From: Acinetobacter lactucae
GTDB lineage: Bacteria > Pseudomonadota > Gammaproteobacteria > Pseudomonadales > Moraxellaceae
Assembly (NCBI RefSeq): GCF_001605885.1
Contig: NZ_LRPE01000010.1
Location: forward strand, 1 to 64,000
Reading direction: 5' to 3'
DNA: 64,000 nt
The notes under the pieces were generated by a model. The model did not search any database. It saw only the letters and a program-made list of their open reading frames with translations, and had not been told where the DNA came from. Position numbers and translations under genes: made by a program. This document shows positions 27,790-36,801 of this stretch, one piece after another (position 1 is the first letter of the stretch; every line of letters starts with the position of its first letter).

Positions 27790-28631
27790 GCATTAAAACG
27801 CATTGATAAATCAACAGCTCTAACGTCTTTAGTCAGGACACCCATAGAAATATAGTCAACACCAGTGGTAGCAACTTCGCGTAAGTTTTCAATGGTGATA
27901 TTGCCCGAAGCTTCGAGTTTACAGCGACCTGCCACATGATTTACGGCATCGATCATTTGCTGTTGGCTAAAATTGTCTAGCATGACAATGTCCGCACCAG
28001 CTTCAAGCGCTTGGTTTAGTTCATCCCAAGTTTCGACTTCGACTTCAACAGGTTTGCCTGGCGCAATTTGATGTGCTTTTGCAATTGCTTGGGCAATACC
28101 ACCTGCTGCCATAATATGATTTTCTTTAATTAAGAATGCATCAAATAAACCGAGACGGTGATTTTGTCCGCCACCGACAGCTACGGCATATTTTTGTGCA
28201 ATACGTAAGCCCGGTAAGGTTTTTCGCGTATCGAGAAGTTTTGTATTTAAGCCTTCAAGATGCTGTACATATTCGGCTGTTTTAGTGGCAACAGCAGATA
28301 AAGTTTGAATAAAATTTAAAGCAGGGCGCTCTACAGTAAGTAAACTACGTGCAGAACCTGCAAGTTTTAAAAACGCTTCGTTTGCCGCAACACACTCACC
28401 TTCTTGTTTTAACCAAGTCACCTGAACAGTATTGTCATAAGCTGAGATGAGTGCATTTACCCAAGGTTGACCAGCTAAAACCATATCTTCACGGCTAATA
28501 ATGGTTGCAGTGGCTTGCTCCTCTTCAGGTGTGAGCATAGCGGTAATGTCACCGTCCCCAATATCTTCTTGTAATGCTTGTTGAATATTGATTTGAATTG
28601 ATTGTTCAAGCAAAGACTGAGGTATGCTCAT
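27786..28631 (-). CDS. nadC: Nicotinate-nucleotide pyrophosphorylase (quinolinate phosphoribosyltransferase)
   Basis: A 281-residue enzyme making nicotinate mononucleotide from quinolinate in NAD synthesis. Signs: EDIGDGDITA (about residues 19-28), LNFIQTLSAVATKT, DTRKTLPGLRIAQKYAV (about 131-147), GGGQNHRLGLFDAFLIKENH, and the glutamate/aspartate segments VEVEVETWDEL and DIVMLDNFS. Length normal. Single gene on the minus strand; divergent from ampD across 171 bases in which I see no other feature. Confidence 0.96.
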   Translation of the reverse strand: MSIPQSLLEQSIQINIQQALQEDIGDGDITAMLTPEEEQATATIISREDMVLAGQPWVNALISAYDNTVQVTWLKQEGECVAANEAFLKLAGSARSLLTVERPALNFIQTLSAVATKTAEYVQHLEGLNTKLLDTRKTLPGLRIAQKYAVAVGGGQNHRLGLFDAFLIKENHIMAAGGIAQAIAKAHQIAPGKPVEVEVETWDELNQALEAGADIVMLDNFSQQQMIDAVNHVAGRCKLEASGNITIENLREVATTGVDYISMGVLTKDVRAVDLSMRFNA

Positions 28632-28802
28632 ACGGTTTCCATTTTGTCGATGACCCTAAAACTTGCGATATATTAGCATCGTCGACCTGAAAAATAAGCT
28701 GTTTTATGAGATTAATCGCGATAAACAATCGCATTTACTACTTTGAAAAGTAGATAACTGTTTTAAACTAGAATAATTGGCAAGCAATTTATTGGCGTCT
28801 CA

Positions 28803-29372
28803 ATGAAGCAAATCACAGCGTATGAAGTTATAGATGGACAATTAAAAGGGGCGAGACAAATCCCTTCTCCAAATTTTAACCAGCGTCCGACTGGTACCGA
28901 AATTCAAATGATTGTGGTTCATAATATTAGTTTGCCACCGTCTCAATTTGGAGGCGGCTATATTGAGCAGTTTTTTCAAAACAAGTTAGATTGGTCAGTT
29001 CATCCTTATTTTCAGACCATTGAAGGCATGCAAGTTTCTACGCATTTGTTGATTTTACGAACTGGTGAAGTTCTACAGTTTGTTAATTTTAATGATCGGG
29101 CATGGCATGCAGGCCGTTCTAGCTATTTATCCAAAATAGAATGCAATGATTATTCAATTGGTATAGAACTTGAAGGAAGTGATGATTTACCTTTTGAAGA
29201 AGTACAATATCAAGTATTAACAGATGTTGTTACCGTTATTCGTCAAGCTTATCCAGAAATTAAAAACCATATTGCCGGGCATTCAGACATTGCACCTGGC
29301 CGAAAAACCGATCCGGGTCCTCATTTTAAATGGCAGCACTTTAGACAATTACTTGCTCAGAAAAAAAGTTGA
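28803..29372 (+). CDS. ampD: 1,6-anhydro-N-acetylmuramyl-L-alanine amidase AmpD
   Basis: A 189-residue zinc amidase that removes the peptide from anhydromuropeptides in cell-wall recycling. Zinc ligands: H40 in MIVVHNIS, and the His and Asp of GHSDIAPGRKTDPGPHF near residues 158-174; the WHAGRSS segment (about 101-107) is also conserved. In many bacteria its loss raises AmpC beta-lactamase. It ties in with the possible mupP at 17694, which acts later in the same recycling route. Confidence 0.95.
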   Translation: MKQITAYEVIDGQLKGARQIPSPNFNQRPTGTEIQMIVVHNISLPPSQFGGGYIEQFFQNKLDWSVHPYFQTIEGMQVSTHLLILRTGEVLQFVNFNDRAWHAGRSSYLSKIECNDYSIGIELEGSDDLPFEEVQYQVLTDVVTVIRQAYPEIKNHIAGHSDIAPGRKTDPGPHFKWQHFRQLLAQKKS

Positions 29373-29453
29373 GTTTGTTCATCATTTCACAACGAAAAGA
29401 TTTTTTAGTTTCATTACAATAGCGTCTTTCGAATATAGCTGTAGGTGAGTGCG

Positions 29454-30995
29454 ATGGCATTGTGGCGATCGACTTTTATTGTCAGTGCAATGACGATGTT
29501 GTCACGAGTATTAGGGTTAGTACGTGACGTCGTATTGCTCAACGTGTTTGGTGCAGGTAAAGATTTCGATACCTTCGTCGTCGCTTTTCGTATTCCCAAC
29601 TTCTTTCGACGACTATTTGCCGAAGGGGCTTTTTCTCAGGCATTTATTCCCGTATTAACTGAATATAAAACGGGCCGAGCACACGCTGAAGTACAGATTT
29701 TAATTAGTCGCGTATTTGGCTGTTTATTAACAGTCATGACCTTACTCACTTTCGTGGCTATGGTTTTAGCACCTGCAATCATTTATATGTACGCACCTGG
29801 CTTTCACAGTGATCCTGCAAAGTTCGATTTAGCTGTCAGCATGTTCCGTTTGACCATTCCCTATTTAATGTTTATGTCGCTCACGGCTTTTGCCAGTAGT
29901 ATCTTAAATAGTTATGGTTCATTTGCCTCACCAGCTTTTTCGCCAGTTTTACTCAATGTAGCGATGATTGCAGGGGCGTGGTGGCTTACGCCGTATATGG
30001 CTGAACCAATCAAAGCATTAGGCTGGTCAGTTGTTGTGGCCGGTGTATTACAGTTAGCCATACAGATTCCCGAATTGTGGCGTAAAAATCTGCTGATTCC
30101 ACCTAAAGTTGATTTTAAGCATGAGGGTGTAGAACGTATTTTAAAACTCATGCTTCCGGCATTATTTGGCGTATCTGTGACTCAGATTAACCTACTGTTA
30201 AATACGATTTGGGCATCATTCATGCAAGATGGTTCGGTATCTTGGCTATATAGTGCAGAGCGTATGACTGAGCTACCTTTAGGTTTAATCGGTGTTGCGA
30301 TTGGTACAGTAATTTTACCTTCACTTTCTGCTCGTCATGCAGAGCAAGATCAAGCAAAGTTTCGTAGTATGATCGACTGGGCTGCAAAAGTCATCGTATT
30401 GGTAGGATTACCAGCAAGTATTGCTTTATTTATGCTTTCAACACCGATTATTCAAGCATTATTCCAGCGTGGTGAGTTTGATTTACGTGATACCCAAATG
30501 ACAGCTCTAGCATTGCAGTGTATGAGTGCTGGTGTAATTTCTTTCATGCTTATTAAAGTATTTGCGCCTGGTTTCTATGCACAACAAGACACGAAAACAC
30601 CAGTGCGTGTAGGCTTAATGTCAGTTGCAGCCAATGCTATTTTAAACGTTGTATTTATTAGCTTCTTTAAGCTTATTGATTGGCATGCAGAACACATGGC
30701 ACTTGCACTAGCGTCTTCAGGTTCAGCTTTGGTGAATGCAGGTCTACTCTACTTCTATTTGCATAAGCGTAATATTTTCCGATTTGGTTCACATTGGAAA
30801 AAATTAGGACTTCAATATGGTTTAGCAAACCTTGCCATGATTGCAGCACTTTGGTTTGGGCTAAACTGGTATAACGGCGAGCTTTCACAGTGGCTTCGTG
30901 TTGCAGAAGTTGTAGGGCTATGCGTGGTTGGGATAATTGCTTACCTGATCGGTTTGATCCTTACAGGTTTTCGACCTAGAGATTTAAAACACTAA
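29454..30995 (+). CDS. murJ: Lipid II flippase MurJ
   Basis: A 513-residue MOP-superfamily membrane protein with about 14 membrane segments that moves lipid II across the inner membrane. N-terminal MLSRVLGLVRDVVLLNVFGAG (split as MLSRVLGLVRD and VFGAG) and RIPNFFRRLFAEGAFSQAF (about residues 47-65) are MurJ hallmarks. ATG at 29454 is preferred over GTG at 29445 because AGGTGAG lies at proper distance from it. Ends in a terminator shared with the convergent fkpA. Confidence 0.95.
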   Translation: MALWRSTFIVSAMTMLSRVLGLVRDVVLLNVFGAGKDFDTFVVAFRIPNFFRRLFAEGAFSQAFIPVLTEYKTGRAHAEVQILISRVFGCLLTVMTLLTFVAMVLAPAIIYMYAPGFHSDPAKFDLAVSMFRLTIPYLMFMSLTAFASSILNSYGSFASPAFSPVLLNVAMIAGAWWLTPYMAEPIKALGWSVVVAGVLQLAIQIPELWRKNLLIPPKVDFKHEGVERILKLMLPALFGVSVTQINLLLNTIWASFMQDGSVSWLYSAERMTELPLGLIGVAIGTVILPSLSARHAEQDQAKFRSMIDWAAKVIVLVGLPASIALFMLSTPIIQALFQRGEFDLRDTQMTALALQCMSAGVISFMLIKVFAPGFYAQQDTKTPVRVGLMSVAANAILNVVFISFFKLIDWHAEHMALALASSGSALVNAGLLYFYLHKRNIFRFGSHWKKLGLQYGLANLAMIAALWFGLNWYNGELSQWLRVAEVVGLCVVGIIAYLIGLILTGFRPRDLKH

Positions 30996-31000
30996 AAATA

Positions 31001-31030
31001 AAAAAGCGATCTTAAATGATCGCTTTTTTT
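31001..31030. terminator. Bidirectional terminator murJ / fkpA
   Basis: Stem AAAAAGCGATC / GATCGCTTTTT, loop TTAAAT, with A-run and T-run on either side between the convergent murJ and fkpA genes. Confidence 0.92.
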
Positions 31031-31043
31031 ATATCTAATACAT

Positions 31044-31739
31044 TTATTTTGGCAAAACTTGTAGTAATTCAATATCGAAAATTAAAGTACTATTCGGGCC
31101 AATCGTGTCACCTGCACCGACTTCACCGTAAGCAAGATTTGCAGGGATAAAGAAACGAGTTTTACCACCTTCTTTCATCGTTTGTAGACCTTCAGTCCAG
31201 CCTGCAATCACTTGGCTAAGCTGGAACTCAACTGGTTGATTACGTGCGATTGAGCTGTCAAATACAGTGCCGTCGAGTAAACGACCTTCATAATTCACTT
31301 TCACACGTGATGCGGCTTTTGGTTTTTTACCTGTCCCTTCTTTTAACACTTGGTATTGGAGACCTGATTTAGTTGTGATTACACCCGATTTTTTTGCATT
31401 ATCAGCTAGAAATGCAGTGCCAGCCTGAGCATTTTGTTGACCTGCTTTTTGAAACTCAACCAGCTGCTTAGCTTCTAAAGTTTTTTTATAATCATTAATC
31501 GCTTTCGCCATTTCTTCATCGGTTAAACGTGCTGTTTTACTCTGAGCACCTTCCTGTAAGCCTTGGTAAAAAATATCAAGATTTAGATCCTTTAACGCAT
31601 CAGTATTGTTACGACCCATTAGATAGCCATAACTATAGCTAAACTGTTCTTTTGCTGGGCTTTTATTAGTGATAGGTGCAGCAGCAAAAACAGATAAGCT
31701 CATTGTTGATGTTGCAATAATTAAACCGATTTTTTTCAT
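31044..31739 (-). CDS. fkpA: FKBP-type periplasmic prolyl isomerase; capsule locus border gene
   Basis: A 231-residue isomerase: signal peptide (MKKIGLIIATSTMSLSVFAA), an N-terminal dimerisation region (FSYSYGYLMGRN), a helical arm and a C-terminal FKBP domain from about residue 118 (KVNYEGRLLDGTVFDSS, GWTEGLQTMKEGG, IPANLAYG). The ATG at 31739 follows GGAAAAC; the longer frame would start with TTG. It is the usual left border of Acinetobacter capsule loci and the product of a tandem duplication with the next gene. A terminator sits just before it. Confidence 0.93.
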   Translation of the reverse strand: MKKIGLIIATSTMSLSVFAAAPITNKSPAKEQFSYSYGYLMGRNNTDALKDLNLDIFYQGLQEGAQSKTARLTDEEMAKAINDYKKTLEAKQLVEFQKAGQQNAQAGTAFLADNAKKSGVITTKSGLQYQVLKEGTGKKPKAASRVKVNYEGRLLDGTVFDSSIARNQPVEFQLSQVIAGWTEGLQTMKEGGKTRFFIPANLAYGEVGAGDTIGPNSTLIFDIELLQVLPK

Positions 31740-31749
31740 GCCGTTTTCC

Positions 31750-31780
31750 AAAAAAAAGGAGAGTACTGTTTTACTCTCCT
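31750..31780 (-). terminator. Terminator between the two FKBP genes, touching the fkpA leader
   Basis: Stem AGGAGAGTA / TTACTCTCCT (one mispair near the loop) followed on the minus strand by eight T (31750-31757). The T-run ends 10 bases before the fkpA start codon at 31739, so no promoter fits between them. Confidence 0.85.
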
Positions 31781-31788
31781 GAATGTTT

Positions 31789-32514
31789 TTATTTCACTGA
31801 AATGAGTTCTACATCAAAAATCAGCGTACTGTTTGCTGGAATACCAGGAAGTTCCTGAGGTCCATAAGCAAGATTAGATGGAATAAAGAACGTCGCTTTA
31901 CCGCCTTCTTTCATGAGTTGAAGGCCTTCAGTCCAACCCGGAATAACCTGATTGAGTGGGAACTCAACTGGTTCACCGCGCTTATAAGAACTATCAAAAA
32001 CTTGACCATTAATTAAACGGCCTTCGTAATGTACTTTAACCATAGATTGCGCAGTTGGTTGTTTACCTGTGCCTTCTTTAGTAATGATGTATTGCAAACC
32101 AGACGCTGTAGTTTTTACACCAGCTTTTGTTTTATTTTCTGTAAGGAATTGAACGTCTGCAGATTCAGACGCTGCTCCAGCAGCTTGTTCTGGTTTATCT
32201 TCTTGTTGCATTTTTTGCTGCAACTCTTTTTCATAAGCAGTAACAGCAGCTTTTAACTCTTCTTGAGTATAAGCACTTGGTTGCTTATTACGAGCATCAT
32301 GAATCCCCTTCACAAATGATTTTGTGTCTAGCTCTGGTGGAGTTTGCTGAGCAACTTCGTACCCAAGAACATAACTGATTTTTTCAATTGGAGAGGCATT
32401 TTTATTTGCTTTGCTTCCGACTTCTGTGGTCGGATGTTGGCTTGCATAATAAACTGGTACAAGTGCAGCACCGCCTAAAACTACAGCGACAGCAATGGGT
32501 AAGGCTTTACTCAT
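31789..32514 (-). CDS. fklB: FKBP-type prolyl isomerase with N-terminal membrane anchor
   Basis: A 241-residue isomerase related to the neighbouring fkpA: N-terminal hydrophobic segment (ALPIAVAVVLGGAALVPVYY), dimerisation region (ISYVLGYEVAQQ), a helical linker rich in E, K and Q, and the FKBP domain (KVHYEGRLINGQVFDSS, PGWTEGLQLMKEGG, IPSNLAYG). It has no clear cleavage site, so it may stay anchored. The start at 32514 follows GGAACC; the longer frame uses TTG. The symbol follows general usage and is not certain. Confidence 0.85.
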   Translation of the reverse strand: MSKALPIAVAVVLGGAALVPVYYASQHPTTEVGSKANKNASPIEKISYVLGYEVAQQTPPELDTKSFVKGIHDARNKQPSAYTQEELKAAVTAYEKELQQKMQQEDKPEQAAGAASESADVQFLTENKTKAGVKTTASGLQYIITKEGTGKQPTAQSMVKVHYEGRLINGQVFDSSYKRGEPVEFPLNQVIPGWTEGLQLMKEGGKATFFIPSNLAYGPQELPGIPANSTLIFDVELISVK

Positions 32515-32662
32515 AAAAGGTTCCAAAAATAATCATTTGAGTCTAAAAAGGCTGCTTTTGATCTTAGCATGCTTAAGCATAGAATGTTTAAGAAAAAAAA
32601 CGAGTGGTTTTTTATATATTTTAGTTAGTTTTAGTAGGGATAGACTTAAAAAAACCTTAAAT

Positions 32663-32688
32663 AAAAAACCGGATCATTTGATCCGGTT
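32663..32688 (-). terminator. Terminator of wza-wzb-wzc
   Basis: A perfect 10-bp stem (AACCGGATCA / TGATCCGGTT, loop TT) with an A-run on the left, giving the minus-strand T-run, 18 bases after the wzc stop. Confidence 0.9.
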
Positions 32689-32705
32689 CTCTTACCACTT
32701 TTCGG

Positions 32706-34889
32706 TTAATCTTCTTTTTGCGCTTTATATGCGTAAGCGTAGTTATAACCATAACCGTAGCCCGCACTCGCACGTTGAATGTCGTTGAGAATAAAGCCGT
32801 TGACTTTAACACCTGCTTGTTCAAAGCGATTAAGCGTTAATTCAAGCTCTTTCATTTGCGACTTAGCATAACGGGCAACAATTAAGTTTACACCTGTATA
32901 TTGCGAAATAATAATACCATCGGTTACTGCAAGGACAGGTGGAGTATCAATAATGATGTGGTCATATTCACTTTGAACCTTTTCTAGCAAATCTTTAAAC
33001 TGACTAGAGCTTAAGATTTCTGAAGGGTTTGTTGGACTCTTACCACGAGTAATCACATCTAAATTAGCAACTTGAGTTTTGTGAAGAACCTGCTGAAAGT
33101 CTGCCTGTCCACTTAGTAGTTCAGAAAGACCAGGTTTTACATCTACATCGAAGTACTTATGCATATAACCACGGCGCATGTCAGCATCAATGAGCAAGAC
33201 GCGTTTATTACCTTGCGCAAAAATCGTTGCAAGGTTAGTCGAAATAAATGATTTGCCTACTTCAGGAGAAGGGCCAGCAATCATGATGATATTATTCTTA
33301 GCATTTGTTAAAGCAAAATGAATGGCTGTACGAATGCTACGTAAGCTTTCGATAGCAATATCATCACTGTTTTTAACAGCAAGAATAGGAATACTCTTCT
33401 TCTTCTTTAAAATTTTAATACGACTTTCTTGAATTGGAGAGCGTGGAACTGTTGCATAAACTGGTAGATCTAGTTCATTTTCTATTTGTCCTGAATCTTT
33501 GATACCTGTACGTAACATATTACGTAGTAACGCAATTATAGCTCCAATAACTCCACCAACAAAAACAGATAAAATAAGAATCAAAAGCTTTTTCGGCTTA
33601 ATAGGCTGAACAGGTTCAATAGCCGTATCAACAATACGTACATTACCAATTTCACCAGCTTTAGCAATACGAAGTTGTTGGTATGAGTTTAAAAGAGCCG
33701 TGTAGAGTTGAGTTTTTACTTCAACTTCACGATAAAGCTGTAAATACTGGCGCTGTACATCCGGTAATTGTTTTAATGTGCTATTAAGCTCACCAATTTG
33801 TTTATTAATGGCTGCGAGTTGTCCATTAATTTCACGCATTGCAGGGTGTTCGGCAGTATACTTTGCGACCATTTCAGCTTGCTTTTGTTCAAGCTCAGCT
33901 TTTTTAGTTTCTAAAGTGATACTTTGAGTTAAATATAGCTCAGACTCTTTAGTCACATCAACTGTATTATATTGTTGACGGAATTTATTAAATTCACGCT
34001 CCGCATCATCTAGTTGTTTCTTCAAATCGGGCAGTTGTTCATCTAAGAATTTTAATGTTTGAGCTGATTCTGCTGAGCGACGCTCAATATTTTGAGCACT
34101 ATAAGTTGCCAAAATCGCATTTAAAACTTTAGTAATATGTTCTTTATCTTGCCCTTGATAAGTCAGTCCTAGAACACCTGTTAGTTTGCCTTGCTCTGCT
34201 ACAGAATAATTTGAACTAATTGACCCTACTGCTGCAGGTAAAGATAAATGCTTAATATTATAAGGAGTATCAAATTGATCTTTAGTAAAAACAGCAACTT
34301 TCCAAGTACCATGTGGTCCTGTGACTTGATTTAACTGATTAAGTGGTACAGTTAGAATTGTCTGCTCAGTACTAGCATCACTTAAACGCACGGATTGTTT
34401 ATCAAAATTAAGGATTAAATTTCTATCTAAATAGTAAGCTGGAATTTCAAATTGACGTATTTCAAAACTTTTTAGCCCATCTTTAAATAAAACAGCGTCT
34501 TTAGTGTATTCAGTTTTATAATCAGTATCACTTAATAAGCGATGAGAAAGGGTATCGTCCGTACTGGAAACTTGTATATCAAGATGTAAGTTTTTAATTA
34601 CAGAGCCTAAAACCAGACGTGATTGTAAAATTTCAATCTCTGCTTGGGCCGGTGATTTTTGCTCCATAACATTCGATAGTTCACCTAAAAGAGCGGCAGA
34701 AGCCCCTTTACTATCTTCAACTTGAACCAAAGCATCTACCGAATAGGTATCTGGCGTTACGCGTAAATACAATAAAGCGCATACGAGGCTCAAAATAATG
34801 CAGAGCGCAATTAGTTTCCATTGGGCAATTAGTGAAAAAAACAATTCTTTTAAATCAATTGTATCTTCGGTATTGGTATTTTGGTTCAT
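32706..34889 (-). CDS. wzc: Capsule chain-length regulator and tyrosine autokinase Wzc
   Basis: A 727-residue inner-membrane BY-kinase. The N-terminal Wzz domain has a membrane segment at about 30-50 and a second near 435-455, with a long periplasmic helical part between (coiled-coil-like, about 275-400). Cytoplasmic kinase: Walker A GPSPEVGKSF (about 540), Walker A' LLIDADMRRG, Walker B IIIDTPPVLAVTD. The C-terminal tyrosine cluster YGYGYNYAYAYK is the autophosphorylation site. It works with Wza and Wzb in capsule polymer export; 18 bases after wzb. Confidence 0.96.
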   Translation of the reverse strand: MNQNTNTEDTIDLKELFFSLIAQWKLIALCIILSLVCALLYLRVTPDTYSVDALVQVEDSKGASAALLGELSNVMEQKSPAQAEIEILQSRLVLGSVIKNLHLDIQVSSTDDTLSHRLLSDTDYKTEYTKDAVLFKDGLKSFEIRQFEIPAYYLDRNLILNFDKQSVRLSDASTEQTILTVPLNQLNQVTGPHGTWKVAVFTKDQFDTPYNIKHLSLPAAVGSISSNYSVAEQGKLTGVLGLTYQGQDKEHITKVLNAILATYSAQNIERRSAESAQTLKFLDEQLPDLKKQLDDAEREFNKFRQQYNTVDVTKESELYLTQSITLETKKAELEQKQAEMVAKYTAEHPAMREINGQLAAINKQIGELNSTLKQLPDVQRQYLQLYREVEVKTQLYTALLNSYQQLRIAKAGEIGNVRIVDTAIEPVQPIKPKKLLILILSVFVGGVIGAIIALLRNMLRTGIKDSGQIENELDLPVYATVPRSPIQESRIKILKKKKSIPILAVKNSDDIAIESLRSIRTAIHFALTNAKNNIIMIAGPSPEVGKSFISTNLATIFAQGNKRVLLIDADMRRGYMHKYFDVDVKPGLSELLSGQADFQQVLHKTQVANLDVITRGKSPTNPSEILSSSQFKDLLEKVQSEYDHIIIDTPPVLAVTDGIIISQYTGVNLIVARYAKSQMKELELTLNRFEQAGVKVNGFILNDIQRASAGYGYGYNYAYAYKAQKED

Positions 34890-34907
34890 AAGCTTAAAAT
34901 CTTGGCG

Positions 34908-35336
34908 TTAAATATAAGGTTTCCAGTCAGCAATACACTGTTGAATAAGTTGGCAGGTTTCATCAAAAACCGCTTGATCATGCTGATAAGGATCTGGCAC
35001 ATTTTTGTTCTGCCAATGCCCTAAGCGATAGATTTTACCTTTTGCAAAGGGCCAAGTTTGTTCAATATGCTTTTGCTGGTTGAGACTCATGACCAAAATA
35101 AGGTCAGCTTTTTTAATATGTTCGGCATTTAGCTTTCTTGCGATATGAGGCATCATATCGATACCAAGGCGCTGCATACAAAGTTGCGCTTTATTATCTG
35201 CTTGATGCCCTACGAGTCCAGAGATGCCAGCAGACTCAATATTTAATTGGGGGTATTGTTGTTTCAAGAAGTATTCAGCCATAGGGCTACGGCAGATATT
35301 TCCAATACAAACCACCAAAATATTTTTGATTTGCAT
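34908..35336 (-). CDS. wzb: Low-molecular-weight protein tyrosine phosphatase Wzb
   Basis: A 142-residue phosphatase that dephosphorylates Wzc. The P-loop is C10-IGNIC-R16-S with VCIGNICRSPMAEY, and the general acid lies in the PDPY motif (about residue 114). The full set of catalytic residues is present. It sits between wza and wzc with only a four-base gap from wza. Confidence 0.96.
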   Translation of the reverse strand: MQIKNILVVCIGNICRSPMAEYFLKQQYPQLNIESAGISGLVGHQADNKAQLCMQRLGIDMMPHIARKLNAEHIKKADLILVMSLNQQKHIEQTWPFAKGKIYRLGHWQNKNVPDPYQHDQAVFDETCQLIQQCIADWKPYI

Positions 35337-35340
35337 AATT

Positions 35341-36447
35341 TTATTGTCCCAAACGATCTATATTGTATAAAGCATTTGAGAATGGAATAATCTGGTTAAC
35401 CACGCGCTGCCAACGTGTCAAGCCTGTCGCATCAACATAGACAATATCATTACTACGTAGTCTAAACTGATTAGCTAAACCAAAGTCACCAATACTTAAT
35501 AGGTTTAAATGATAAATTTCAGTAGTATGATCGTTTGGATTAGTACGAACTACATAAATCTTACTTGCACTACCAGAAGCTGGATTAATACCTAAACTTT
35601 CACCTAATGCATCACTTAAAGTCATACCTTGATCACGCATTGGTAAGGCTTGACTTTTTCCAGCTTCCCCCATTACATAGATCTTCTGGTTTTCACGACT
35701 GCTTACATAAATGGTATCGTTCGGTTGAACGAGTAGTTTATGTAAGGAATATCCAGCTTTTTCTAAATCGATCGTATTTAAGTTATAGGTTCGGCCATTT
35801 CGAATGAGTTGAATATAAGTGTTATCGCCAGTTGTAGTTACACCACCAGCTAACCCTAATGCAGTATAAATACTAACAGGTTGATCACTTAAATAAAATT
35901 GACCACCTTTAGTAACACTACCTTGTACTGAGAAGCGCTGACCCTCATAAGAGACTACTCGAACTACAACGTCTGGATTCTTCAAAAAACGAGCAAGCTG
36001 ACTACGAAGCTCGCGGTTTACTTGAGCAAGCGTTTTTCCAGAAGCTTTATAACGGCCAACTAGAGGGAATTGAATGTAACCGGTTTGGTCAATTGGATAG
36101 CCGTTAGCTTGAATAGATTGCTCGTTACTAATCCCATTAATAGGAGGAGTAATTTCAGGGTACGCCCACAGTTGAATAGAGAGAACATCTCCTGGACTCA
36201 GGCGATAAATAGATTGCTGAGTTTTAAATAAGCTTGCATAGTCGCGTTGATAGTCAATTTGAGCAGGTTGAATTGCTGGTATTGTTTCTTGAGAAATTTT
36301 AACGACATTAACTGTGGTGCCGAGATCTGTTTTATAAATCCCTTCACTTGGAATATCGTAAGTTTGTAAACCCGAAGTAACCGCACAGCTGGCAGCACTC
36401 AAACTTAAGGCAAGAATAGAAAAAAACTGGCAATACTTCACACGCAA
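35341..36447 (-). CDS. wza: Outer-membrane capsule export lipoprotein Wza
   Basis: A 368-residue outer-membrane polysaccharide export protein. N-terminal lipoprotein signal ends at AASC (cysteine about residue 22). The polysaccharide-export domain shows RLSPGDVLSIQLWAYPEI (about 82-99), followed by SLBB domains (FSVQGSVTKGGQF, KIYVMGEAGKSQALPM), and ends in a short helical tail (LTRWQRVVNQIIPF) that forms the outer-membrane barrel in E. coli Wza. First gene of the minus-strand export operon, divergent from gna. Confidence 0.95.
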   Translation of the reverse strand: MRVKYCQFFSILALSLSAASCAVTSGLQTYDIPSEGIYKTDLGTTVNVVKISQETIPAIQPAQIDYQRDYASLFKTQQSIYRLSPGDVLSIQLWAYPEITPPINGISNEQSIQANGYPIDQTGYIQFPLVGRYKASGKTLAQVNRELRSQLARFLKNPDVVVRVVSYEGQRFSVQGSVTKGGQFYLSDQPVSIYTALGLAGGVTTTGDNTYIQLIRNGRTYNLNTIDLEKAGYSLHKLLVQPNDTIYVSSRENQKIYVMGEAGKSQALPMRDQGMTLSDALGESLGINPASGSASKIYVVRTNPNDHTTEIYHLNLLSIGDFGLANQFRLRSNDIVYVDATGLTRWQRVVNQIIPFSNALYNIDRLGQ

Positions 36448-36801
36448 CCCTTTGTGTATTTATCTTTAATTGATATCGTCCACTGCATAGTAACAAGTAT
36501 CTATTAAACGCAGGATGAACAGATTCTAGCTGAAAAGAAATCAAAAAACACCGAAAAATAGTAGAGCTTTGTATGTTTAGTTTATATATATAGGTCAAGT
36601 TGAGTATAAAAAATCGATTGGAATGTTAAAAAGGGAGACTAAAAATATATTCTTTAACAGGCGGCATTTGTATTGTAAACACATTTATACAAATGAGTTA
36701 CGGGGATTAAAAAAAAACTGATATAGTTACGCACGACGATATTCGGTCAACATGTATCATTATTTAATATATACAATTTGTAAGGAATAAGGCTAACTTT
36801 T
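36448..36801. promoter_or_regulatory. Divergent control region wza / gna
   Basis: 354 AT-rich bases between the export operon (minus) and the biosynthesis operon (plus). No gene seen. It must hold promoters for both. The main structure is the inverted repeat at 36665-36695. Several -10-like elements (TATAGT at 36722-36727) occur but no well-spaced -35, so I do not name the promoters. Confidence 0.7.
36665..36695. promoter_or_regulatory. 9-bp inverted repeat in the capsule control region
   Basis: CATTTGTAT, 13 bases, ATACAAATG: a perfect 9-9 inverted repeat about 110 bases before gna. The spacing fits a dimeric regulator. Which one is unknown; the BfmRS system is known to control Acinetobacter capsule but I cannot match its site from memory. 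Confidence 0.5.

Noticed and set aside
36659..36670. ops/JUMPstart-like element (GGCGGCATTTG) before gna
   Set aside because: It matches only the first GGCGG of the GGCGGTAG ops core and lacks the wider JUMPstart sequence.
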